A DNA stretch of 28,274 nucleotides, from contig JAHHTR010000018.1 of assembly GCA_020024515.1 (NCBI GenBank), forward strand, positions 1-28,274. Direction: 5' to 3'. A program made the translations under genes and the position numbers. Under the pieces are notes generated by a model. The model did no database searches. It was given only the letters and a program-made list of their open reading frames with translations, and was not told the DNA's origin. Positions within the stretch are counted from its first letter, which is position 1. Every line of letters begins with the position of its first letter. Positions 8,707-15,528 of the stretch are shown piece after piece. The stretch is from Angelakisella sp. (lineage in GTDB: Bacteria > Bacillota > Clostridia > Oscillospirales > Ruminococcaceae).

Positions 8707-8919
8707 ATGTGTAATTGTAATTGTAATCCTTGCAACAGAGGCTTATTCGGTGGTATTGACGAATCAACATTACTAATAATCATCATCGTATTGTTCTTTG
8801 TATGTGGCTGGGGCAACTGTGGCGGTTGTGGCTGTGGCGGTTGTGGCTACAATAACGGTTGTGGTTGTGGAAATATGCAATCAACAAACTATGGTTGTGA
8901 CAACAACTGTGGTTGCTAA
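8707..8919 (+). CDS. Small Cys/Gly-rich membrane miniprotein
   Basis: This 70-residue protein has 14 Cys and 16 Gly. Residues 2-9 hold four Cys in CNCNCNPC. A single hydrophobic segment follows (about 22-33, TLLIIIIVLFFV), then a tail of GCG/GGC-type repeats (34-70). I choose ATG 8707 because GGAGG lies 9 bases upstream; an earlier in-frame ATG at 8662 lies inside the leader hairpin. The layout recalls small YjcZ-like spore proteins and the so-called chorion-class high-cysteine proteins annotated in Clostridia, but I cannot assign a family. Disulfide cross-linking, metal binding or a spore-coat role are all inference. The gene stands alone and is convergent with the LiaF-like gene. Confidence 0.75.
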   Translation: MCNCNCNPCNRGLFGGIDESTLLIIIIVLFFVCGWGNCGGCGCGGCGYNNGCGCGNMQSTNYGCDNNCGC

Positions 8920-8961
8920 TATGTTCCATTAACAAACATAGTAAATTAATATTTAATTAAA

Positions 8962-9009
8962 AAAACAGGTTTTTCTCCTTTTTTGAGTATATGGAGAAGA
9001 ACCTGTTTT
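8962..9009. terminator. Bidirectional terminator, Cys-rich gene and LiaF-like gene
   Basis: A 17-bp stem (8962-8978 with 8993-9009, one G-U pair) with a 14-base T-rich loop lies between two convergent genes. Both sides of the stem end in AAAA/TTTT, so it can serve both strands. Confidence 0.8.
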
Positions 9010-9056
9010 CTATGCTTTTATTAATATTTAATGTACACTTCTTTTAAAACAATATC

Positions 9057-9779
9057 TTACAGTCTTCTAATCTCGCAACCGCCAAAAGTTACATTACCTT
9101 CTATATACAGTGTATTTTCACCTATTTCATTACCAGCTATCCCATTATGAATATTTATTCCACCCATAATTGTCTTTGTTTTATCTACAATATTCCAGCC
9201 CCTTGGTACATATATCTCTACACCGCTAAATAAAGTATTGATATATATAGTCGCTGTCTTTTCTTTTAAGTTTTCGCCTTCAAAATAAACTTTCACACCT
9301 GAAAATGATGCATTAATCATACCTTTAACAAATTCTTCTGAAATATAGTACTTTGATGTTGCACCCATTGATACATTTATTTCGTTTGCGAAGTTATCAA
9401 CAAAACTCGGTTTGATATTGCTATTAATATTTATATTTGCTTTGAATTTGTTTTTATATCGATTTTTTTTTATTGCGCCAAATATCATTTCGAAACCTAT
9501 TGTCAAAAATAGAGCCGCAAGCAAAATTGTCCATGTTGATAAACTTTCAAGTCCCAATTTTTTATCAAATATTATTGCTATAATCGACAGAGGGAAAAAT
9601 ACTTCCGCAAACGATAATTTGATAAGTCCATTAATTGCAACCCCAACACAAATTACTCCAAGCATTATCGAAAAAATATTAAACTCCTGTAAATATCCCA
9701 ATTTTGCAACTACCATAAATACTGCGCTGAGTATAAAAAATATTCCCCATAAAACTGTTCCTATTTTTCGTTTTTTCAT
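9057..9779 (-). CDS. LiaF-like membrane protein
   Basis: The 240-residue protein starts with four hydrophobic helices (about 9-27, 33-53, 57-71 and 82-102), followed by a basic turn and a soluble beta-rich C-terminal domain (about 115-240). The repeated FSGVKVYFEG, FSGVEIYVPRGWNI and FGGCEIRRL segments are typical of the C-terminal domain of LiaF, the cell-wall-active-antibiotic response family. LiaF in Bacillus holds the LiaRS envelope-stress system in check. Here there is no LiaRS; the gene overlaps an upstream LytTR regulator by 4 bases, so it may act as a membrane modulator of that regulator, which is inference. Confidence 0.8.
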   Translation of the reverse strand: MKKRKIGTVLWGIFFILSAVFMVVAKLGYLQEFNIFSIMLGVICVGVAINGLIKLSFAEVFFPLSIIAIIFDKKLGLESLSTWTILLAALFLTIGFEMIFGAIKKNRYKNKFKANININSNIKPSFVDNFANEINVSMGATSKYYISEEFVKGMINASFSGVKVYFEGENLKEKTATIYINTLFSGVEIYVPRGWNIVDKTKTIMGGINIHNGIAGNEIGENTLYIEGNVTFGGCEIRRL

Positions 9780-10237
9780 CTGATTATCCTTCTTTCAATT
9801 ATTTTTTGTTTTAAATCTTTATAATATGCCCTGGACACATATACTTTTTTATATGTATCCATCAACTCAACCAAACTTGACGAAGTTAAATTTCTCTCTA
9901 TCGACATTACATAGTCAATATTTAAAATTGTGGATTTCGATATTCGCACAAAATTTTTCGGCATAATAGCTTCTATTTCGTATAGCTTATATTTACACAC
10001 ATATAAATCATCTTTTGCATGTACTTGCAAAAAGTTCGCATCACTTTCAAAAAACAATATATTCTTTATATCGACAAAATATTCTGTATCTTTTTTATAA
10101 ACAACTATTGTACTGTTTTTTTCATTAATAACAGACATTATTTTTTGTACAAGTTCATTGTTTTCACTTGCTGTTCGCTGTCTTATAATAACTTCATCTT
10201 CCTCTATGTTTGGGTTAATATCAATAGTCACCCTCAT
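9776..10237 (-). CDS. LytTR-family transcriptional regulator
   Basis: The 153-residue protein has a LytTR DNA-binding domain in its C-terminal two thirds (about 55-150). Supporting stretches are YFVDIKNILFFESDANFLQVHA and the FVRISKSTILNIDYV segment that contains the usual R-x-x-K-S contact region. The N-terminal 50 residues are not a receiver domain, so this is a one-component LytTR protein and not part of a phosphorelay. It overlaps the LiaF-like gene by 4 bases, indicating coupled translation. Small LytTR proteins are often encoded beside a membrane protein that controls them. A strong promoter and TAGGT repeats lie upstream. Confidence 0.9.
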   Translation of the reverse strand: MRVTIDINPNIEEDEVIIRQRTASENNELVQKIMSVINEKNSTIVVYKKDTEYFVDIKNILFFESDANFLQVHAKDDLYVCKYKLYEIEAIMPKNFVRISKSTILNIDYVMSIERNLTSSSLVELMDTYKKVYVSRAYYKDLKQKIIERRIIR

Positions 10238-10266
10238 TTTCTTGGCCTCACCCTCTCTGTGATTTT

Positions 10267-10294
10267 ATTATACTTCTTTATATTTATTTGTAAA
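10267..10294 (-). promoter_or_regulatory. Promoter of the LytTR/LiaF-like operon
   Basis: On the minus strand there is a -35 TTTACA (10289-10294), a 16-base spacer and a perfect -10 TATAAT (10267-10272). The ribosome site GAGGGTGAGG lies shortly downstream. Confidence 0.65.
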
Positions 10295-10301
10295 TAAAAT
10301 T

Positions 10302-10325
10302 TAGGTAATAGGTTAATTTTTAGGT
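10302..10325 (+). promoter_or_regulatory. TAGGT repeats upstream of the LytTR promoter
   Basis: Three TAGGT copies begin at 10302, 10309 and 10321, immediately upstream of the -35 box. LytTR proteins bind direct repeats, often just upstream of the -35, so this is a candidate autoregulatory site. The spacing does not match the classical 21-base AgrA/ComE arrangement. Confidence 0.3.
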
Positions 10326-10339
10326 GTAAGAGGTAAAAA

Positions 10340-10370
10340 AACTGCCACTACTTCTAAAATAGTGACAGTT
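10340..10370 (-). terminator. Terminator after dnaJ
   Basis: An 11-bp stem (10340-10350 with 10360-10370, one G-U pair on the minus strand) and a 9-base loop are followed on the minus strand by seven Ts. It closes the heat-shock operon, 28 bases after the dnaJ stop. Confidence 0.85.
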
Positions 10371-10397
10371 CTAATATATTTATTATTTTTTATATTT

Positions 10398-11543
10398 TTA
10401 TTTATCAAACATACCTTTTAGTCTATCCAAAAAGCCTTGTCTCTTATTATAATTTTTGTTTGTCAAACTTGCTTCAAATTCTTGCAATTTTTCTTTTTGC
10501 ACTTTTGTAAGCGATTTCGGTATCTCTACAAAAACTTTTACATATTGGTCACCACGACCACGTCCGTTAAGTATTGTTACACCTTTATCACGTAATCTGA
10601 ATACCGTACCGTTTTGTGTACCTTCCGGTATTGTGTATGAAACTTTTCCATCAACAGTAGGCACTACTATTTCATCACCAAGTACAGCCTGTGAATATGT
10701 TATTGGTATTTCGCACCATATATCAAATCCGTCTCTCTCAAACATAGGATCGGGACGAACAGAAACTCCTACTCTTAAATCACCGGTAGGGCCATTATTC
10801 ACACCTGCATCACCCTGACCACGTACAAGTATTGCTTGATCATCATTAATACCCGCAGGTATATTTACCTCGATAGCTTTTCTTACACGTACTCTTCCCT
10901 TACCATCACATTTTTTACATGGATCTGTTATAACTCTGCCTTTTCCGCCACAACGTGGACAAGTGCTTGACGTTTGTATATTTCCAAGTCCCGGTATAGA
11001 ACGAACTGTACGTACTTGACCTGTACCGTTACAGTTTGGACAAGTTTGTGGGTGACTGTTATTTTGTGAACCGCTACCTTTACATTCACTACATACTTCT
11101 AAATGCTGAATATTAACTGTCTTTGTACAGCCCTTTACAGCCTCCATAAACGAAATTGTAATATTTGTAGCTACATCATTACCTTTTACAGGCGCATTTG
11201 GGTCACGTGTACGACTGCTGCCGCCAAAACCGAAACCGCCACCAAATAAATCACCAAACAAGTCGCCTATATCTCCAAAGCCGCCGAAACCGCCGCCACC
11301 GGCACCGAAATTGGGGTCTACGCCTGTGTGTCCAAATTGGTCATATCTTGCACGTTTATCTTTATCGGATAAAACTTCATAAGCCTCGTTTACTTCCTTA
11401 AACTTAGCCTCTGCCTCTTTATCATTTGGATTTAAATCAGGGTGATATTTTTTAGCTTCTCTACGATATGCTTTTTTTAGCTCATCATCACTACACCCTT
11501 TTTTAACGCCCAGTACTTCATAATAATCTCTTTTATCTGCCAT
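10398..11543 (-). CDS. dnaJ: Chaperone protein DnaJ (Hsp40)
   Basis: DnaJ delivers unfolded proteins to DnaK and stimulates its ATPase. All domains are present: the J domain with HPD (34-36), a Gly/Phe-rich linker (about 72-108), four zinc-binding CxxCxGxG motifs (151-158, 168-175, 195-202 and 209-216) and two C-terminal substrate domains. The length of 381 residues is normal. The gene is last in hrcA-grpE-dnaK-dnaJ. The start follows GAGGGTGATGAA. The 162-base gap to dnaK holds a hairpin that may set relative expression. Confidence 0.98.
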   Translation of the reverse strand: MADKRDYYEVLGVKKGCSDDELKKAYRREAKKYHPDLNPNDKEAEAKFKEVNEAYEVLSDKDKRARYDQFGHTGVDPNFGAGGGGFGGFGDIGDLFGDLFGGGFGFGGSSRTRDPNAPVKGNDVATNITISFMEAVKGCTKTVNIQHLEVCSECKGSGSQNNSHPQTCPNCNGTGQVRTVRSIPGLGNIQTSSTCPRCGGKGRVITDPCKKCDGKGRVRVRKAIEVNIPAGINDDQAILVRGQGDAGVNNGPTGDLRVGVSVRPDPMFERDGFDIWCEIPITYSQAVLGDEIVVPTVDGKVSYTIPEGTQNGTVFRLRDKGVTILNGRGRGDQYVKVFVEIPKSLTKVQKEKLQEFEASLTNKNYNKRQGFLDRLKGMFDK

Positions 11544-11633
11544 TTCATCACCCTCACAGTATATATTTTAAGTATTCTCTTTCTAATACCTCCTATATTC
11601 CACAAGGGAGGCAACTTGTCTATTTACTCGTCA

Positions 11634-11671
11634 AACCTTGCAACAAATATTTTACTATCTATTGCAAGGTT
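11634..11671 (-). other. Intercistronic hairpin between dnaK and dnaJ
   Basis: A perfect 10-bp stem AACCTTGCAA/TTGCAAGGTT (11634-11643 with 11662-11671) lies 35 bases after the dnaK stop. No T run follows on the minus strand, so it is not a standard terminator. A small second hairpin (ACAAG/CTTGT, 11602-11618) follows. Such structures can stabilise or process the upstream dnaK message. Confidence 0.5.
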
Positions 11672-11705
11672 CGCAGAATCAACCACTTATATTCAACTAT
11701 TTTTA

Positions 11706-13547
11706 TCAGTTATTGTCAACATCTTTAAAATCTGCGTCAACAACATTGTCATCATTTGGTTTATTACTTGTTGCGCCGCTGAAACCACTTGGGTCAACAT
11801 TTTGTGCGCCTGCTTGTACTCCGGCTGCCTGTGCAGCTTGTGCCATTGCTGCAAATTTTTGTTGTACAGCGTCCATAGCATCTCTTATAGCTTTTTCGTC
11901 ATTTCCTTGTAGAGCTGTTTTTAGTCCGCCTATTGTGTTGTTTATCTCATCTTTGTCGTTTTGTGGAAGTTTGTCACCCATTTCGTTCATTGTTTTTTCA
12001 ACATTGAATATTAATTGGTCAGCATTGTTGCGTAGGTCTATTGACTCACGACGTTTTTTATCTTCCTCTGCAAAACGTTCAGCTTCTTTAACAGCTTTTT
12101 CTACATCGTCTTTGCTCATATTTGTTGAAGAAGTAATTGTAATACTTGTCTCTTTACCTGAATCTAGATCTTTTGCTGATACGTGTACTATACCGTTAGC
12201 ATCTATATCAAATGTTACTTCGATTTGTGGCTTACCGCGTGGAGCAGCAGGAATGCCTACCAGTTGGAAGTTACCAAGAGATTTGTTATCAGCAGCCATT
12301 TCACGTTCACCTTGTAAAATGTGAATTTCAACTGTTGTTTGGTTATCTGCCGGTGTTGTGAATATTTGGCTCTTTTTTGTTGGTATTGTTGTATTTCTGT
12401 CGATAATCTTTGTCATAACACCACCAAGTGTTTCAACACCAAGTGATAGTGGAGTTACGTCAAGAAGTAGAAGACCTTTAACATCACCTGCAAGTACACC
12501 ACCTTGAATAGCAGCACCTGAAGCAACACATTCATCAGGGTTAATACCTTTGAATGGCTCTTTACCGATAAATGCTTTAACTGCATCTTGAACAGCAGGA
12601 ATACGTGTTGATCCACCAACTAGAAGAACTTTGTTAATTTCACCTACGCTTAGTCCTGAGTCTGACAGTGCACGACGTACCGGTTCCATTGTAGCTTCTA
12701 CAAGATCAGCTGTCAATTCATTAAATTTTGCACGTGTGATTGTCATTTCAAAGTGTTTTGGACCTGATGCATCAGCTGTGATGTATGGTAGATTTACCAT
12801 TGTGCTTGTAACACCTGAAAGGTCGCATTTAGCTTTTTCAGCAGCCTCACGTAGTCTTTGTAGTGCCATTTTGTCATTTCTTAGATCCATACCGTTCTTT
12901 GCTTTGAAGTCATCTAGCATATATTGCAGCAGTCTTTCGTCAAAGTCATCACCGCCAAGACGGTTATTACCTGCTGTTGCTAAAACTTCTTGTACGCCGT
13001 CGCCCATTTCTATGATAGATACATCGAATGTACCACCGCCAAGGTCATAAACCATAACTTTTTGGTCATTTTCTTTATCAATACCATAAGCAAGAGCAGC
13101 AGCTGTTGGCTCGTTGATAATTCTCTTTACGTCAAGACCTGCTATTTTACCTGCGTCTTTTGTAGCTTGTCTTTGTGCATCTGAGAAGTAAGCAGGAACT
13201 GTAATAACAGCCTCTGTTACTGTTTCGCCAAGATATGCCTCAGCATCGCTTTTTAATTTTTGCAAAATCATTGCAGAAATTTCTTGTGGTGTATATTTCT
13301 TGCCGTCGATATCAACTTTGTAGTCTGTACCCATGTGACGTTTGATTGATGCAACTGTTTTTTCAGGGTTAGTAACAGCTTGACGTTTTGCTATTTGACC
13401 AACCATTCTTTCTGAATCTTTAAATGCAACAACAGACGGTGTTGTTCTGCCACCTTCCGGATTTGGAATTATAACTGACTCGCCGCCTTCCAGAACAGCT
13501 ACACAAGAGTTTGTTGTACCTAGATCTATACCTATAATTTTACCCAT
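11706..13547 (-). CDS. dnaK: Chaperone protein DnaK (Hsp70)
   Basis: DnaK is the ATP-driven Hsp70 chaperone. The N-terminal ATPase domain starts with GIDLGTTNSCVAV (residues 6-18) and contains the conserved VPAYFSDAQRQATKDAG and DLGGGTFDVS segments. The linker motif LLLLDVTPLSLGVETLGG leads to the peptide-binding domain and the helical lid. It ends in the acidic DDNVVDADFKDVDNN tail usual for bacterial DnaK. The length of 613 residues is typical for Bacillota. It lies between grpE and dnaJ in the CIRCE-controlled operon, with AAAGGAG as ribosome site. Confidence 0.99.
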   Translation of the reverse strand: MGKIIGIDLGTTNSCVAVLEGGESVIIPNPEGGRTTPSVVAFKDSERMVGQIAKRQAVTNPEKTVASIKRHMGTDYKVDIDGKKYTPQEISAMILQKLKSDAEAYLGETVTEAVITVPAYFSDAQRQATKDAGKIAGLDVKRIINEPTAAALAYGIDKENDQKVMVYDLGGGTFDVSIIEMGDGVQEVLATAGNNRLGGDDFDERLLQYMLDDFKAKNGMDLRNDKMALQRLREAAEKAKCDLSGVTSTMVNLPYITADASGPKHFEMTITRAKFNELTADLVEATMEPVRRALSDSGLSVGEINKVLLVGGSTRIPAVQDAVKAFIGKEPFKGINPDECVASGAAIQGGVLAGDVKGLLLLDVTPLSLGVETLGGVMTKIIDRNTTIPTKKSQIFTTPADNQTTVEIHILQGEREMAADNKSLGNFQLVGIPAAPRGKPQIEVTFDIDANGIVHVSAKDLDSGKETSITITSSTNMSKDDVEKAVKEAERFAEEDKKRRESIDLRNNADQLIFNVEKTMNEMGDKLPQNDKDEINNTIGGLKTALQGNDEKAIRDAMDAVQQKFAAMAQAAQAAGVQAGAQNVDPSGFSGATSNKPNDDNVVDADFKDVDNN

Positions 13548-13601
13548 AATATATTATCTCCTTTTAAATTAATTGTTTATTTTATTTATTTTGTGTATTA
13601 A

Positions 13602-13620
13602 AACGGATTTTACTTCCGTT
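13602..13620 (-). other. Small terminator-like hairpin between grpE and dnaK
   Basis: A 6-bp stem AACGGA/TCCGTT (13602-13607 with 13615-13620) with a 7-base loop is followed on the minus strand by TTTTAAT. It may be a partial terminator, but dnaK is expected to be transcribed through it. Confidence 0.35.
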
Positions 13621-13633
13621 ACTGACACATTTA

Positions 13634-14191
13634 TCAGTTTGCTGTTTGAACCATTGCAAATCTTAGCACCTTGTCTCCCAGCTTATATCCTTTTTGAAGT
13701 ACTTGTGATACTACATTTTTACCAAAATTTTCATCGTCTATGTGCATTACCGCATTGTGATATTCTGCGTTAAATTCATCTCCGACTTCGCCGAATTCTT
13801 GTACACCCATAGATTTAAAAGTTTCCAACATATTATCATAAATCATCTGTATCCCTTTTAAATACTCAGGGTCATTGCATGGAGCTATCAAAGCTCTTTC
13901 AAAGTTATCAAGAAGTGGTAGAATTTTTATAAGTGTATCACCCTCAGCATCTTTATATGTTGAAAGTTTTTCTTTTTGTGTTCTCTTTCTGTAATTATCA
14001 AACTCTGCCATCAGTCTCAAATATCTTGAATTTACCTCATCAAGTTCATTTTGCATTTGTTCTTCTTTTGAAAGAAGTTTTGTTTCTTCTATTATTTGTT
14101 CATTTTCTTTGCTTTCGTTTTCTGTTACCTTTTCATTAACCTCATCTTGCTTTCCTTCTTGCTCCAATTTTTTTGTATTTTCTTTTGACAA
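13634..14191 (-). CDS. grpE: Nucleotide exchange factor GrpE
   Basis: GrpE releases ADP from DnaK. The 185-residue protein has a charged, disordered N terminus rich in Glu and Lys (about 1-40), a long coiled-coil (about 40-85) containing RLMAEFDNYRKRTQKE, and the compact C-terminal beta domain with VGDEFNAEYHNAVMHIDD and GYKLGDKVLRFAMVQTAN. The start is TTG (14189-14191) with AAAGGAG 9 bases upstream; no ATG is suitably placed. It follows hrcA by 22 bases, so the two are co-transcribed. Confidence 0.97.
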   Translation of the reverse strand: MSKENTKKLEQEGKQDEVNEKVTENESKENEQIIEETKLLSKEEQMQNELDEVNSRYLRLMAEFDNYRKRTQKEKLSTYKDAEGDTLIKILPLLDNFERALIAPCNDPEYLKGIQMIYDNMLETFKSMGVQEFGEVGDEFNAEYHNAVMHIDDENFGKNVVSQVLQKGYKLGDKVLRFAMVQTAN

Positions 14192-14213
14192 AAAATTCAG
14201 CTCCTTTCAAATT

Positions 14214-15245
14214 TTAGTCCTCATCTTGTAATGTATCATTTATAAGTTTTCCCAACATATCCGAAAAATATTGAAGATGTGGAATTAATTTTGCATAATC
14301 CATTCTTACAGGACCAACCAGCCCGATTATTCCAAAGCTGTCATCACCGATTTGGTATCGTGAAATAAGTACGCTTGAATCATTAAACTCAGGATTTTTT
14401 ATCTCACTGCCTATTGATACTTTTACATCTTCACCACTATTTTCCATTAGCGACAGCATACCTTCTTTTGAATGTATCGACTTAAAGAGTTTGTTTGCTA
14501 CCGAACGAAGTTCTTCATATTCAAGCAAATTACTCTCGCCACTGGAATACATCTTGCCTTCGCTTGCCTCTCGGCAAATTTCATATATTGCTGTCAGTAG
14601 CGGTGCAAATATATCTGTATATTCACCCAGTGTAAGTGCCATTGAATTAATGTATTCTTTTGTTATTTCATTTATGCTTCTTCCTGTTATTCTGCTATTG
14701 GCAAAGCTTGTAAAAAAATCTATTATTTTTTGATTTAATAAAAAATCAACTCTGCAAACTTTATTTTTTATCATTCCGTTAGACGCTATAAGTAATATAA
14801 CAACTGTTCGTGATGTTGCATGTATAAGCTCTATTTTTTTTACATAAGCACTTTGCTTATAGAACGTTGTCGAGATAGCCGCACAGCCTGTAAGTTCTGC
14901 CAGAACCTTTGCGGAGTCTTCCAATAATTTATCCGGATCAGGAGCACGTTTATTAAACAACGCCTCTATTTCGTTTCGTTCACCTACATTCAGTGGCTGA
15001 GAAATCATCAGTTTATCAATATATAGGCGAAGTCCCAAATGTGATGGAATACGTCCGGCAGAAGTGTGAGGTTGTTCAAGTAGTCCCATATCGTACAGTA
15101 CTGCCATATCATTACGTATTGTTGCCGGTGAAACTACTCCGTCCAAAAGTTGTGCAACATACTTTGAACCAACCGGTTCGCCTGTATCAAGATAGGTTTT
15201 TGTAATAGCTGCAAGAATTTTCAGTTTCCTATCATCTATGTCCAC
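14214..15245 (-). CDS. hrcA: Heat-inducible transcription repressor HrcA
   Basis: HrcA represses class I heat-shock genes by binding CIRCE and is itself kept active by chaperonins. The 343-residue protein has the N-terminal winged helix (about 1-75, including SPATIRNDMAVLYDMGLLEQPH and HTSAGRIPS) followed by the GAF-like dimerisation region. The start is GTG (15243-15245), 7 bases after GGAGG. It is first in the operon and its promoter carries a perfect CIRCE, so it represses itself together with grpE, dnaK and dnaJ. Confidence 0.98.
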   Translation of the reverse strand: MDIDDRKLKILAAITKTYLDTGEPVGSKYVAQLLDGVVSPATIRNDMAVLYDMGLLEQPHTSAGRIPSHLGLRLYIDKLMISQPLNVGERNEIEALFNKRAPDPDKLLEDSAKVLAELTGCAAISTTFYKQSAYVKKIELIHATSRTVVILLIASNGMIKNKVCRVDFLLNQKIIDFFTSFANSRITGRSINEITKEYINSMALTLGEYTDIFAPLLTAIYEICREASEGKMYSSGESNLLEYEELRSVANKLFKSIHSKEGMLSLMENSGEDVKVSIGSEIKNPEFNDSSVLISRYQIGDDSFGIIGLVGPVRMDYAKLIPHLQYFSDMLGKLINDTLQDED

Positions 15246-15265
15246 TCTATTACCTCCTTATTTTA

Positions 15266-15292
15266 TTAGCACTCTAATACCACGAGTGCTAA
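15266..15292. promoter_or_regulatory. CIRCE operator (HrcA binding site)
   Basis: TTAGCACTC, nine bases, GAGTGCTAA: both arms are perfect and match the known consensus exactly. It lies just downstream of the hrcA -10 box, overlapping the expected transcription start. Confidence 0.98.
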
Positions 15293-15300
15293 CGATTATT

Positions 15301-15328
15301 ATTGTACAATATTTTTTCATTATGTCAA
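15301..15328 (-). promoter_or_regulatory. Promoter of the hrcA-grpE-dnaK-dnaJ operon
   Basis: On the minus strand there is a perfect -35 TTGACA (15323-15328), a 16-base spacer and a -10 TACAAT (15301-15306), followed at once by CIRCE. This is the normal sigma-A plus HrcA arrangement. Confidence 0.9.
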
Positions 15329-15458
15329 TGGGTTTAACAATTTATTTACAAATTATTTTATTATTTAATCAAAATATTTGCTTTAAAATTATTTTTATGA
15401 CATTTGTATAAAAATAAAAATAATATTGTACACAAATTACATACTTGTAAATAGACAG

Positions 15459-15486
15459 TTTACATAATATCATTTTGTGCTATAAT
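15459..15486 (+). promoter_or_regulatory. Extended -10 promoter of the heparinase-like gene
   Basis: A -35 TTTACA (15459-15464), a 16-base spacer and TGC-TATAAT (TG 15478-15479; -10 15481-15486) form an extended -10 promoter. The leader before the ribosome site AGGAGG (15515-15520) is about 25 bases. Confidence 0.75.
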
Positions 15487-15528
15487 GAAGTTACAAAAAT
15501 TTTGTATACAAAACAGGAGGTTTACTAT

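Noticed and set aside
11638..12324. 228-codon plus-strand open frame antisense to dnaK
   Set aside because: Long antisense frames are common over dnaK because of its codon bias. There is no ribosome site and no recognisable domain, and dnaK itself is complete.
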